Of a DNA stretch of 23,796 bases, positions 6,651 to 15,210 are shown piece by piece. A model generated the notes under the pieces. That model was not told where the DNA came from and ran no database searches. It worked only from the letters and a program-made list of their open reading frames with translations. The stretch's first letter is position 1; the number at the start of each line of letters is the position of its first letter. The position numbers were made by a program, and so were the translations under genes. This stretch comes from a virus, in the IMG/VR virus record IMGVR_UViG_3300002231_000013, positions 6,234-30,029 of that record, one strand, 5' to 3'.

Positions 6651-7844
6651 TTACCCAGCGCTGGTAGCGCCGGTGATCTTCGCCAGAGTGGGCATGGAGC
6701 CGTACTCAAGGCCTACTTCCGAACGCCACACGTCCGAGCCTCCATCGACGCCATCCTTCTTGACATCGGTTTCGAACTCAACCAGAGGAGCGTTGTCCAG
6801 AACCCTCATCTTGACCTGCATTGGGTCGTAGATGATTCCGCCAGCAGAGAGGTCACCTGCTACGGTGAACTGCTCATGTATGGCGAACTTCAAGGTTCCG
6901 AAGGGAGAGATGTAGTTGAAGACCTGCATCCCGTATTCACGAGAGCCCATCTCCGTCTGCAGCTTGCCCTTGGCGAAGGTGTTGATGATCGACACCAGCC
7001 TACGAGAAGCCAGACAGACCTTGTCCTGAGAGCCATAGGCGAAGGCTTTGGTCTCGAGGAAGTTGTCCCACTGAGATTCCGTCAGGGTTCCACCAGCAGC
7101 CAGAGTGTTGTCATACCCTGCAGCCTGCGCAAGAGAGATGAACTCAAGGAGTCCACTCATGTAACGCCGGGGCTGGTCACCTCCACCATTTTCGATTCCC
7201 CTGCGGCCCCAGATGAAAGCCTTTTCCATCTTCTTCTTGTGCTCGCGGGTTTTCTCTTCACGGCGGAACTTCATGTCCTGTGGGTTGACACGCAGCTTCG
7301 TGCGCATGTAGGTCTTGGTGTACTCGACCGACGTGCGGATAATCTGGGTGTAACTGTAGTACTCATCCAGCTTCACAGCAATCGCCTGAGGCAGATCAGA
7401 TCCTTCTTTCTGCGCATCAGAGATGTTGTAGATGATGTCCTCATCAGCGATAGCTGCAGCAGTCGACCCAGCAACACCACGAGTAATCGTGAGAGTGTTG
7501 GTACCAACGGTAACAGCGTCAATGCGGATAATTTCACCGTACGCGCCAGTCGTCTTGTCAACAACCACGCAGATCTCCTCAGGGAGAAACTTGGTTGCAT
7601 CGTCAACTACCAGTGCTGTGGTGACGTTGTCAATCGCGCCATTCACCGTATCGGTGTCAGGACGATCATCATTGCCGTACCACTCGAACTTCGAGTTGTG
7701 GCAAGAGTTTGCGGAAATTGCCTGACTGAGAGTCAGGAAGGGGGTAATACTCGGCCACAGCTTGTAAATTGTGGGAGTAAAATCACGAGGCTGGTTGGAT
7801 GCCGTCGTGTTGCCAGTGCTCTGGCGGCCTACTATCTGTGTCAT
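6651..7844 (-). CDS. Major capsid protein (HK97 fold, SU10/DUF5309-like)
   Basis: 397 residues, intact. The N-terminus MTQIVGRQSTGNTTASNQPR and the following DFTPTIYKLWPSITPFLTLS match the pattern of SU10-type major capsid proteins (DUF5309). A small inserted beta domain is visible at about residues 70-140 (VDDATKFLPEEICVVVDKTT, IRIDAVTVGTNTLTITRG). The long spine-helix region reads YTKTYMRTKLRVNPQDMKFR then EKTREHKKKMEKAFIWGRRG. It follows the scaffold and precedes a strong intrinsic terminator, as expected for the most heavily expressed virion gene. The ribosome-binding site is AAGG about nine bases ahead of ATG 7844. Confident for capsid; the subfamily assignment is from memory of the motif style. 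Confidence 0.88.
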   Translation of the reverse strand: MTQIVGRQSTGNTTASNQPRDFTPTIYKLWPSITPFLTLSQAISANSCHNSKFEWYGNDDRPDTDTVNGAIDNVTTALVVDDATKFLPEEICVVVDKTTGAYGEIIRIDAVTVGTNTLTITRGVAGSTAAAIADEDIIYNISDAQKEGSDLPQAIAVKLDEYYSYTQIIRTSVEYTKTYMRTKLRVNPQDMKFRREEKTREHKKKMEKAFIWGRRGIENGGGDQPRRYMSGLLEFISLAQAAGYDNTLAAGGTLTESQWDNFLETKAFAYGSQDKVCLASRRLVSIINTFAKGKLQTEMGSREYGMQVFNYISPFGTLKFAIHEQFTVAGDLSAGGIIYDPMQVKMRVLDNAPLVEFETDVKKDGVDGGSDVWRSEVGLEYGSMPTLAKITGATSAG

Positions 7845-7854
7845 CGTTTATGCC

Positions 7855-8912
7855 TTATTTTGGTATGGGAACGGGCTCCCCAAAGAGTTCCTTTTCCAAA
7901 GCGGCGGTCGGGTCAGGGGCTGAAGAGCCACCTCCCGGGAGTGCTGAGCCAGGGCGTACAGGAGTGTATGGCGCAGGTGCCGGGGGAGTGGCTGGCGCCT
8001 GCGGTTGGGTGTTCAGTTCAGTTGCGTAGACAATCTCTGCAGCCCTCTGAGAAGGGATCCCGCTGTTATACAGAGCATTGAACTCTGTAGCCTTCGCCAG
8101 TATTTGCTCTTTGGACACACCTTTGCCGGTCAGGAAGGTTCCGATCTTATTCATCTCGGACTGCCTGGACGCCGCTTGCGTAGCCTGCTCTCTCTGGGTC
8201 AGATTCTGCTGGATCTGCTGCGTACTGCCAGTCACTTTTGAAAGCTCCTGTCGTAGCGCAGTAACCTCTGATTTTGAGCGATCGCTCTGCAGCTCGAACA
8301 ACGTTGCCATCTTACCAAGGATTTCCAATTCCGGCTTTGCTTCAGCCATCTTCTTCATGTCCCCGATCATCTCAGACATCTTGGTCTCTTCCGGAGAAGG
8401 ACCAGCAGGTTCTGCCGGTTGCCCGACGATCTGCTTGTTCAAACTATACTGAACCTCATTGAACCTGTTGGGATCCTGAGCTTTCAGCTTCTGCAGTTCC
8501 TGCACTTGGACCAGCACGGCCGGATCAAACTGAGCCAGCTGAGCTTCTCGTTGTGCAAGTTCGTTCTCGCGTACCTTCAGAGCCTCTTGATTCTGAAAGA
8601 ATGTCTTACCTTGGCGCACATAATCAGCAGCTTCCTGAGGGTTGAGGTCAAGGGTCATCTCCTCGCCATTCACCTTCGTTGTCAAAATAATACCACCATC
8701 CTCTTTCAGCTGGTACGGAAGTTCCGGAGCGGCTGGCGGAGTTTCAGGAGCAGCTGGAGCTACGGGAGTCTGCGGCAGGGGGCTGGTGTTGCCGGTGCCG
8801 TATCCGGAGCAGCGGGAGCTTGTCCTTCATCTACCATGAAATCAGGCATGAGAAGATCTCCGCCGTCATCGGGTGTGGTTGGTGCTATAGTAGTATCTGC
8901 TGGTTGCGTCAT
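7855..8912 (-). CDS. Capsid scaffolding protein (one frameshift)
   Basis: The bulk of the protein (TTG 8685 to 7855, 276 aa as read) is a highly charged, Gln-rich coiled coil (RENELAQREAQLAQFDPAVL; TALRQELSKVTGSTQQIQQN) with a Pro-rich tail and end LEKELFGEPVPIPK, the classic composition of a phage scaffold. The true start is ATG 8912 with GGAG seven bases upstream, reading MTQPADTTIAPTTPDDGGDL. That frame hits a TAG because the C-run at 8778-8782 has five bases; a sixth C joins PATPAP to LPQTPVAPAAPETPP and on to the coiled coil. The repaired protein is about 353 aa. It is placed immediately before the capsid gene (10-base gap), where scaffolds usually lie. It guides capsid assembly and is then lost or degraded. 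Confidence 0.8.
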
Positions 8913-8955
8913 AAGGTTCTCCGTAAATTGACGTAGCTTTCGCTAGGAGTCCAGA

Positions 8956-8982
8956 TCGAGCGGGCGGAGTGCCTGGGCTCGA
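8956..8982 (-). other. Hairpin between portal and scaffold genes
   Basis: TCGAGC and GCTCGA flank a 15-base loop that itself holds GGC...GCC. It lies in the 79-base gap between the reconstructed portal stop (8992-8994) and the scaffold start. No U-tract follows, so it is not a standard terminator; it could be an RNA processing or stability element, or mean nothing. Confidence 0.3.
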
Positions 8983-8991
8983 ACTCTCGAA

Positions 8992-9120
8992 TCAAGCTCG
9001 CCGGGACTGGGCCCGTTCTTGACCGGGAGGGGGCCCACCAGGCTGACCCTCCGCTTGCTGCGGCTGCTGAGATGATTCCAACTGCTGCTGCAATTCAAGT
9101 ACGCGCTGTCTTAGCTTCCT
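8992..9120 (-). CDS. Portal protein, C-terminal tail in a shifted frame
   Basis: The portal frame as read ends at 9095 with ...KEAKTART. Removing one base near 9117-9122 gives LRQRVLELQQQLESSQQPQ, QAEGQPGGPPPGQERAQ, ending at TGA 8992-8994. A Gln-rich coiled coil with a Pro/Gly end is a usual end for portals of this type, and it fills what would otherwise be a 180-base gap before the scaffold gene. Confidence 0.55.
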   Translation of the reverse strand, partial: RKLRQRVLELQQQLESSQQPQQAEGQPGGPPPGQERAQSRRA

Positions 9121-9985
9121 TGATTCTCGGAATCTCTTTCATTATAGTTCTGCGGCCTGGCCAGTCAAGCGCCTCAATAAGGTGGGGCAGAATCGCTCCT
9201 GCGTCCTCACCAGCATATTGAAGCACCTGGGTCATCTGCTCAACCAATGCGCCCTTGTCACGCGCCTGCATTGGGTGCACAGCCACACGGTACTTATACC
9301 GTCCCTGTCGTATATCGTGTTTGAATTCTAGAACACCCTTCGCCTGGAGCGCTGCCTTGGCCTCGTCCTCTGTGAGGTCGTTGGTAGACATGGCGTTCTG
9401 CAGTTCCCGTGGGAAATCTGGGTTCTCCTCAGCAACCACTCCTTCCCTCAGTGGGGAGTTAAGCTCCCTCTGTACCTTCGGGTCGTTAAGCGCTTCACGA
9501 ACGGTGGCCTCAAGTTTGGGGTCCTGGAAGTCCATGGTTCCCTCATCATTCGACAGGTAGATTATCCTGCCTGCAGCGTAGTTCTCCTGCATGAGGTCTA
9601 CCATCATTTCCCCAAGCTCTTCCATGGCGGCATTGTTCATGCGGATCATCTCACGCAGTCTTCCCATGGATGCTTCGAAAGCGGCCTTCACAGATCCCGG
9701 GCGCTGACTTGCCTGCACCGAACCGGTCAAAGCGTCAGTAATTCCTATGGTTTCATCAACATCTTTCTTCTTGCTGTCCAGGTGCTTAAACACATCAGGG
9801 GAGATAGGGATACCAGGCTTAACCATGACGGCCTTGTTTATGTCCTCCCCCTCCACCTCAGTAATCGATCCCGGTGTGTTGGTGTAGCTGTCAGTGTCGA
9901 CTGCTCCCTCTGTTGCGAAGATCTTGGGGTTTCCAACGGTTTTTGATGTTGTCCTGGATGGCGGCTTCCATCTCGTTGATCTCAC
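9095..9985 (-). CDS. Portal protein, C-terminal half (fragment by frameshift)
   Basis: The frame covers 296 residues; the real portal sequence begins at about GNPKIFATEG (the first ~18 residues are out-of-frame noise). Typical portal features are visible: PGIPISPDVFKHLDSKKKDV, then the helical region with TDALTGSVQASQRPGSVKAA, FEASMGRLREMIRMNNAAME and ELGEMMVDLMQENY. The later part (NDLTEDEAKAALQAKGVLEF, YRVAVHPMQARDKGALVEQM) is like portals of podovirus- and siphovirus-like phages that form the dodecameric DNA channel. It joins the upstream pieces through single-base shifts at about 9938-9945 and the tail piece at about 9120. Reconstructed portal: 10971 to 8992, about 659 residues. Confidence 0.75.
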   Translation of the reverse strand: MRSTRWKPPSRTTSKTVGNPKIFATEGAVDTDSYTNTPGSITEVEGEDINKAVMVKPGIPISPDVFKHLDSKKKDVDETIGITDALTGSVQASQRPGSVKAAFEASMGRLREMIRMNNAAMEELGEMMVDLMQENYAAGRIIYLSNDEGTMDFQDPKLEATVREALNDPKVQRELNSPLREGVVAEENPDFPRELQNAMSTNDLTEDEAKAALQAKGVLEFKHDIRQGRYKYRVAVHPMQARDKGALVEQMTQVLQYAGEDAGAILPHLIEALDWPGRRTIMKEIPRIKEAKTART

Positions 9986-10371
9986 GCATCATGTCCTTGA
10001 TGGGGCCAACGATAGAGGTATCGTAGAACTCCTCAATGTTCTCGATGCACCCAGCCTTTTACGTATGGCCAGCGCTTGCCGCTACCTTCAAACTTGTAGG
10101 GGTTCTTGCTGTCTTCCAGCTTCACATCACCTGTGAACAGAACTACGCGCCCATTTGGGTATTTTGCGAACGCTGCGCTTGATGTCGTCTGCAGTGCTGG
10201 TCTGGGTGTCCTCCTCAACCATGGTGGAGTCTATGAACCAGATCTCCCAGACCTCAACGGATGCACCATTTACCCGGTCCTTGCGGTCCTGCTGGTATGC
10301 GCGCCAAAGCTCTGTACCCACTTCATGCCCGTCTGTGGCTCCTTTGAGCCGTTCGTACAGCTCGTGGGTTA
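9986..10371 (-). pseudogene. Portal protein, central segment, frame broken three times
   Basis: Three frames in succession carry the middle of the portal: HELYERLKGATDGHEVGTEL, WRAYQQDRKDRVNGASVEV and WEIWFIDSTMVEEDTQT (10368 to about 10170); FAKYPNGRVVLFTGDVKLED with PYKFEGSGKRWPYVKG (about 10170 to 10050); then CIENIEEFYDTSIVGPIKDM and MREINEMEAAIQDNIKN (about 10049 to 9945). Shifts are needed near 10366-10376 (a missing base), 10168-10175 (an extra base), 10050-10052 (an extra base in a GGG on the minus strand) and 9938-9945 (an extra base). The joined text is smooth portal-like protein, so the breaks are single-base indels and not rearrangements. Labelled broken because it cannot be translated as sequenced. 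Confidence 0.7.
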
Positions 10372-10971
10372 TTTCTCGAGCAGAGTGGAAAGTGGTACCC
10401 GGGTGCGCTCAGCTACGAAGCGAGCCTCTTCCATGGTATCAGCAAATGGGTCGACTACCAAATTCTCTGGCTTGACTATGTCCGCCTGGATCTCTCCGTT
10501 ATCTCCCTTCGACTGGTCCCACCAAACCTTCCAGAAAGCATTTCCCTTGATCATGCAGTAACGCCACATCCTGGAATTCTTGCGTTCCAGCTTCAGGTCA
10601 TCAAACAGGAAACTGAGGTGGGATCCTATCATCTCCGCAGTCTCCTGATTTCCTCCTGCTCGGGGATAACAGAATGACTCAGGAGGCTGGTCAGTTACTA
10701 CAGCATGAATTGTCTCAACCGATGTGAATGGTTTAGGCAAGGTGGGCAGTGAGCGCCATGTAGCGCGCTTCTCTTCCTCTTCCTCGTCCCACATATGGGA
10801 TAGGTAGAACTGCGTGTTTTCACTCCACTCTTCACGCCAGTCAGACATGCCATCGTCACCAAGGTTGATTAGGCGGCGAAGGCGAGTAATTAGGTCAGAA
10901 TCGGCAAACTCTTGCTCTGTGGACGTACCAGTTTCCCCGGCTTTTGGGTCATCCAGTACCGTATTCCCCAT
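10369..10971 (-). CDS. Portal protein, N-terminal part
   Basis: 200 residues from ATG 10971. It begins with an acidic leader (MGNTVLDDPKAGETGTSTEQ) and has the region DSDLITRLRRLINLGDDGMS, WREEWSENTQFYLSHMW, SRMWRYCMIKGNAFWKVWW and IVKPENLVVDPFADTMEEAR. The last two, an aromatic stretch followed by xPENLVVDPxA, are strongly characteristic of phage portals. As sequenced it stops at 10369 after STLLEK; an added base in the GAGAAATAA stretch leads to EITHELYERLKG in the next frame. It overlaps the previous 91-aa gene by 23 bases. Downstream pieces are listed separately. Confidence 0.8.
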   Translation of the reverse strand: MGNTVLDDPKAGETGTSTEQEFADSDLITRLRRLINLGDDGMSDWREEWSENTQFYLSHMWDEEEEEKRATWRSLPTLPKPFTSVETIHAVVTDQPPESFCYPRAGGNQETAEMIGSHLSFLFDDLKLERKNSRMWRYCMIKGNAFWKVWWDQSKGDNGEIQADIVKPENLVVDPFADTMEEARFVAERTRVPLSTLLEK

Positions 10972-11224
10972 GCTTTTGCTTCAGCCTCTCTCGTTTGATG
11001 TGCTTTGGGGTGATCTTAGAAGGTGTCTTTGGCTTGTCAACGTTACTTTTTGCTACCGCCTCTGCGTAGGCTTCATTGGGGATTGTTGTTCCTGCCTTCT
11101 TGTCTGCTCTTCGGATCTCATGCACAGCCTTCTTGGCGTCTGACAGGAAGCTACTCATGGTGTTCTCCATGTTGGTAACACGCTCAGTAAGCTCCAGTAC
11201 TTTAGCTATCAGTGCTTCACTCAT
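10949..11224 (-). CDS. Small coiled-coil protein between TerL and portal
   Basis: 91 residues from ATG 11224 (MSEALIAKVLELTERVTNME), which overlaps the TerL TGA as ATGA and has a very strong GGAGAAGGAG ahead. A longer reading to 11281 is unlikely. Residues 1-45 form a clear heptad pattern, followed by a Lys-rich end (KTPSKITPKHIKRERLKQK). It overlaps the portal start. Function unknown; basic coiled-coil proteins in this place could assist packaging or portal assembly. Confidence 0.65.
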   Translation of the reverse strand: MSEALIAKVLELTERVTNMENTMSSFLSDAKKAVHEIRRADKKAGTTIPNEAYAEAVAKSNVDKPKTPSKITPKHIKRERLKQKHGEYGTG

Positions 11225-12822
11225 CGTTTTCTCCTTCTCCGGCCTACTCCGGATCCTATTCCAGTATTCTGCGCTCTGCACTTGCCCCTGCGCTTTCTGG
11301 CAGCTTTTGCTGCGTTCGCTACCTCATCAATCTCTACGGTTCCTGGGCCCTTCTGCTTTGAGAACGGCATGGCTGCGCGTATGTAATCCTTAGATTTACT
11401 GCTGCATGCCCAATAGCGGATGCAGTCCATCATCTCATCGTGCTCTTTCTTTGGCTTCCCGTCCGGTCCCCAGCTGTACTTGGAAAACTCAGACAATGTC
11501 TTGGTGCAATTTGCTGTGACGTACAGGAATGGTGCCCGCGTTTCGTTGTGGAACAGCAGGCGTTTCACGTGCCCTATACCGGTGCTCACCAGCTTTACTG
11601 AGTTGCGACAGGATATGCCGTGGTCCCTGAACTCGTTGGTGGTGCTCTTTCCCTCAGCAGTCCTGGTCTTCTTGTTGCCGGAATAATCGATGATGTTCTC
11701 CACAATCTTATGCTCATAGTCAAGTGATCTGCGGATCACCCACTCAGCTACCTGGGAAACCAACCCCTGCTCCGCCATCTCATCAAATATGATTATTCGC
11801 CTGTCAGTCATGGCGCACACCCACAGTACGCAGATAGGCTTGGCATCATGCGGATCGATTATTCTCCACACCTTCTCTGCCTGGTCCAGATCCGTGGGGG
11901 ACAGCGGTGGTATTACGTGTACCTGCCGTGAGAACATTCCATAGATCAATCCCTTCCTGAGCTGCCAGGCACCGTATATACGGGCGTTCCGCTCTACCTC
12001 ATCTGCTCCGGTGATGTCCGTCTTCATTGCCTCCTTCGAGGCGTCGGTCATGTGGATGTTGTCATCCAGGGCCATCTGCCACAGGCGGTACTCTGAATCC
12101 GGCTTGTTGGCCTTCTCGTACAGTGCGTCCTGCATCCACGTTACACCGTCCAGGTTGGGGGTAGCTGTCATCCAGACGTACAGCTTTCCGGCCAACTCCT
12201 CCGACTGGTCGTAGTCGTCACCTGCAGGTACACGTGTAACCAGCTCGTTCCACTTCTTGGGAGTAGGAACACATTCCTCATCAATCCATATCCAGTTGGC
12301 ACGAACGCCCTGGTACGTGTCACGCTTGGCTTTCGATGTGATGAATGTTATAGTGGACCCGTCAACCAGCCGGATCGTGCCTATTGCATCATCCTTGACT
12401 TTAGTTATGTCTAAAGCCCCGTTGCGCTTGCGGCCAATCTTGTCCTCTGGCAGGTACTGAAGCAGCTTATCCTGCGGGCCACCAGCCATCTGCTGCTGTC
12501 CTCGGGAAACAACTACTACCAGCCCATGTACTGGGCCTACAATCTCAGATACCCACGGCTTGAACGGGTGGTTTTTTGTGGACCACCACACTGCCTCAGT
12601 TGCTCCGGACAGCGTCTTGCCTGAGGAGTTAGCACCAAGCACGAACCTGATGCGGGCATTCGAGGTGTGGAATTCTTGCTGCTTCGGGTATGGGACGTAG
12701 GCTCCGATGTCCCGCTTGCCGATCAATCTGAGTTGTCTGTCGCGCTCCTCGGCCTCTTCCAGGATGCGGGCATTCAACTCATCCCGCTTCTTGAGAAGCT
12801 CTTCCCTACTCAGAGTCGTCAT
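11221..12822 (-). CDS. terL: Terminase large subunit (TerL)
   Basis: 533 residues, intact. ATPase domain: Walker A GANSSGKT at 63-70, Walker B WIWIDEE at 177-183, coupling motif WMTATPN near 217. Nuclease domain (RNase H fold): Asp in WRIIDPHDAK (about 323), Asp in IIDYSGN (about 379), and Asp in KKEHDEMMDCIRYW (462 or 466), as needed for metal-dependent cutting. The C-terminus is basic (RKRRGK ... GRRRRKR). It pumps DNA into the prohead and cuts the concatemer. The gene overlaps the candidate small terminase by 17 bases at its start and the next gene by ATGA at its end. Strong call. Confidence 0.93.
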   Translation of the reverse strand: MTTLSREELLKKRDELNARILEEAEERDRQLRLIGKRDIGAYVPYPKQQEFHTSNARIRFVLGANSSGKTLSGATEAVWWSTKNHPFKPWVSEIVGPVHGLVVVVSRGQQQMAGGPQDKLLQYLPEDKIGRKRNGALDITKVKDDAIGTIRLVDGSTITFITSKAKRDTYQGVRANWIWIDEECVPTPKKWNELVTRVPAGDDYDQSEELAGKLYVWMTATPNLDGVTWMQDALYEKANKPDSEYRLWQMALDDNIHMTDASKEAMKTDITGADEVERNARIYGAWQLRKGLIYGMFSRQVHVIPPLSPTDLDQAEKVWRIIDPHDAKPICVLWVCAMTDRRIIIFDEMAEQGLVSQVAEWVIRRSLDYEHKIVENIIDYSGNKKTRTAEGKSTTNEFRDHGISCRNSVKLVSTGIGHVKRLLFHNETRAPFLYVTANCTKTLSEFSKYSWGPDGKPKKEHDEMMDCIRYWACSSKSKDYIRAAMPFSKQKGPGTVEIDEVANAAKAARKRRGKCRAQNTGIGSGVGRRRRKR

Positions 12823-13261
12823 ATTCCCTCAGCTCTGCCTCTACTGCGGCCAGCTCATCCTCAGGGGATACTACATCTGCATCCAGCTCCTCTGGCTCAT
12901 CAGAAGGGCTCCCTACCGGAGTGCCTGTGCTTTTGTCTGTCCCAGCCTGCAGGCGCTGCAGGGATGAGGCACCAGTAACAAGGGACTTAATGCTGTTGGT
13001 GGGAGAGAACAGCAGAGTGTACCAGACATTGAGCAGCTTCTCCATTGTCTTCACATCCTGCTTCTGCTTGGCCAAATCCAGCGCGTCCTTCAGGTACTTG
13101 CCAAAGTCATCAGCTCCCATTCCCCAAGCGGCTTCTGCCTGCTCAAAGAACTTCTTGATCACACTGTGTCTATGATCCTCCAGCTCACCAGCCTGCTTGG
13201 CCTGCTTGGTGGCCTGCCGCAGCATCTCGTTAATTGACGGTGCTGTTCGTATCTTGCTCAT
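12806..13261 (-). CDS. Candidate terminase small subunit
   Basis: 151 residues from ATG 13261 (MSKIRTAPSINEMLRQATKQ) with GGGAG five bases upstream; the longer reading to 13366 is less likely. It is largely helical and charged (DHRHSVIKKFFEQAEAAWGM, then DDFGKYLKDALDLAKQKQ), with a Ser/Pro/Asp/Glu-rich acidic end (EPEELDADVVSPEDELAAVE). The DNA-binding helix-turn-helix of known small terminases cannot be pointed out here, so the name rests on position just before TerL, size and helical nature. Confidence 0.5.
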   Translation of the reverse strand: MSKIRTAPSINEMLRQATKQAKQAGELEDHRHSVIKKFFEQAEAAWGMGADDFGKYLKDALDLAKQKQDVKTMEKLLNVWYTLLFSPTNSIKSLVTGASSLQRLQAGTDKSTGTPVGSPSDEPEELDADVVSPEDELAAVEAELREYDDSE

Positions 13262-13535
13262 AGCGCTCCCTGGTAACAAAGCTGCCGTTGGGGTCTGGCC
13301 GGAACACGTACGACTTCTTGGCTGTGCTCCATACCAGCCCACCAAAAGGCCCATCATACTCAACACTTTCGTAGTACCTGAACATCTGGAAATTCATTAC
13401 AGACAATGAATCCTTGGATGTCTTGCGGATGTCCTTGTCAGTCTCCCCATCTGCAACTATAACGAAATGGTCAGGATCATCAAGGTAATCCAGCAGTGCT
13501 GCTGGGGATACCAACGGCTTACCCCTCGTAAACAT
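13230..13535 (-). CDS. Unknown 101-aa protein coupled to DNA polymerase
   Basis: It starts MFTRGKPLVSPAALLDYLDD and includes PDHFVIVADGETDKDIRKTS and YYESVEYDGPFGGLVWSTAK. The ATG at 13535 overlaps the end of polymerase by 17 bases, and its own stop overlaps the candidate TerS by 32 bases, so it is part of the same transcript. A compact alpha/beta character is suggested, but no family is recognised. It stands at the boundary between the replication and packaging modules. Confidence 0.6.
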   Translation of the reverse strand: MFTRGKPLVSPAALLDYLDDPDHFVIVADGETDKDIRKTSKDSLSVMNFQMFRYYESVEYDGPFGGLVWSTAKKSYVFRPDPNGSFVTRERYEQDTNSTVN

Positions 13536-15159
13536 CCAGTCTCCCGTAAGAATCGAAACGTGGTTTGGCCTTCTTTATCCAGCGCTTGGTCAGTGTGGAT
13601 TCCACACCTATCTTCATGCCTGGCATTACCTCTGACATACCTTGGATCATAGCCAGCTCAAACCCATCAACCACCTTCTGCCGGTAGTCGTGGTCCTCGT
13701 AGTCAGGGATCTGGAAGATGATCTCATCATGCACGAACAGCTTCTGACTGCACCCAGCGTAATCCGGATCACCGTAGCACATATGCCCTGTTTTGCATAT
13801 GGCACGCTTGGCGCCGTCTGCCGTCAGACCTTGGAAATAGGAATTACAGGCTGAGCAAAAAGACGCTCCTGCCCGTATCCTGTCAGTTGACACCTGTCGT
13901 ACAGATATACTTCCGGAGCCTTCGTCACACTTACCGATGAACTTGAAGTACTCCTTCATCTCCGGCTGTGCGTCAAACCAGGCTGCCTTCAGGCCCTCTG
14001 AGTCCGTCACTGTTACGTGTATCCCGTAGCTGGTTCTGGCGTAGCCTACAAAAGCATCTACGCCCATTCCACCAGGGTATCCGAAGTTCGGAGCCTTGGC
14101 CATCTGCCGAGCCTCTAGCACCTCTGGGGCCTCGTCCTCATACGCCTTCTCAATCTCCTCGTACGTATTGTACGGACAATCACCCTTCGCCTGCAGGATT
14201 CTCAAAGCAGTCACAAGGTGTGGGTCCTTACCGGAGTTGATGGCGTTATACAGGTACAGCTCTTCCTCAGGAAGATCAAGTAGCACCTTTGTGCAGTACG
14301 CCAGTGACACCAGCTCAATGAAGCTGTAGTCAATCGCCAGCAACAGATGCCCTGGGTCAGCAACAAAGCACTCCCGGTACCCTGCTTCCCGTGGAGGGTT
14401 CTGCAGGTTGGGTTGCCGGCAAGATGTCCTGCCAGTTTCCACAAGCACATTGAGGCTTGCGTGCACCCGTGGTTCCCCGAACGGTTTCAGGTATGTAGAC
14501 TGGTTGTGCAGATCTGTGCTGATCTTCTGGAACACCTGCAGTGTTTCACAGAATGGTGCCAGCAGTCCTACTGCATCAGAATCACAGGATATGTTGCCCT
14601 CAGTCTTCCCATCCGCTTTCATCTTTGCGGTTGGTGGTTTCCTGGGCACTTCCATCTCAGCTTTGTCTGAGGCCTGTATGATCAACTGTTCGAAGACCTT
14701 CTTCTTGCGGGTGTATGGGAATTCATCCCCAGCCTTTTCCTTCTTGGGATCTTTCACGAACAGCCCTGCCTTCAACAATGGAGGAAGGTTCTCTGCTATG
14801 TTCTCACGAACACGTTTCACCAACACTGCGTGTGCTTCAGGATCTGTAGCGAACCCGACTACACCCATAAGGCACAGGAAGAAGTCAGCTTCTGCCTGGC
14901 GGTACATGTCCTCCATGGGAGGGCCATACGTATTGCACTGTCCGTCGTAGACCTCAAGTGTGATCTTCGGGTCATCAAGTGCGTATTGGGAAGCGTCAGC
15001 TGGCCACTGCTCAAGAGGCGCGCCATCAAGCTCATGGTACCGTAGGCGCCAAATGTCATCACCCTTCTTTGTGCCACTGACATCAACTCCCGTGTGCCGC
15101 TTGTAGCAGCCAGACAATGAAGCGTCTAGCCCTGTTGAACTGCCAGCTATCCCTTGCAA
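13519..15159 (-). CDS. polA: DNA polymerase family A, polymerase domain (with Exo III)
   Basis: 546 residues read from a TTG at 15159. ASQYALDDPKITLEVY at 57-72 carries the Exo III Asp. Polymerase motifs: TGRTSCRQPNLQNPP (242-256), motif A LLAIDYSFIELVSL (Asp about 277), motif B RQMAKAPNFGYPGGMG (351-366; R351, K355, F359), and motif C FVHDEIIF near the end. The O-helix Tyr of E. coli Pol I is replaced by Gly, with a GYPGGMG version that I recall from some phage enzymes. An extra stretch with five Cys (SFCSACNSYF ... CKTGHMCYG ... GCSQ) precedes motif C. As sequenced it is cut off from its own exonuclease domain; the exonuclease is in the same frame 51 bases upstream, past two stops. The repaired enzyme is about 650 residues, a normal size for phage PolA. 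Confidence 0.88.
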   Translation of the reverse strand: MQGIAGSSTGLDASLSGCYKRHTGVDVSGTKKGDDIWRLRYHELDGAPLEQWPADASQYALDDPKITLEVYDGQCNTYGPPMEDMYRQAEADFFLCLMGVVGFATDPEAHAVLVKRVRENIAENLPPLLKAGLFVKDPKKEKAGDEFPYTRKKKVFEQLIIQASDKAEMEVPRKPPTAKMKADGKTEGNISCDSDAVGLLAPFCETLQVFQKISTDLHNQSTYLKPFGEPRVHASLNVLVETGRTSCRQPNLQNPPREAGYRECFVADPGHLLLAIDYSFIELVSLAYCTKVLLDLPEEELYLYNAINSGKDPHLVTALRILQAKGDCPYNTYEEIEKAYEDEAPEVLEARQMAKAPNFGYPGGMGVDAFVGYARTSYGIHVTVTDSEGLKAAWFDAQPEMKEYFKFIGKCDEGSGSISVRQVSTDRIRAGASFCSACNSYFQGLTADGAKRAICKTGHMCYGDPDYAGCSQKLFVHDEIIFQIPDYEDHDYRQKVVDGFELAMIQGMSEVMPGMKIGVESTLTKRWIKKAKPRFDSYGRLDVYEG

Positions 15160-15210
15160 GCAGGTGCAGCTTCTCGTTCAGCTGGGTGCATATAATTTCG
15201 GCGTTCTGCG

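Noticed and set aside
6876-8081. A 401-codon open frame on the plus strand, opposite the capsid and scaffold genes
   Set aside because: It is antisense to the intact capsid gene, has no ribosome-binding site I can point to, and its composition (Arg-, Val-, Leu-rich without motif) is that of a shadow frame.
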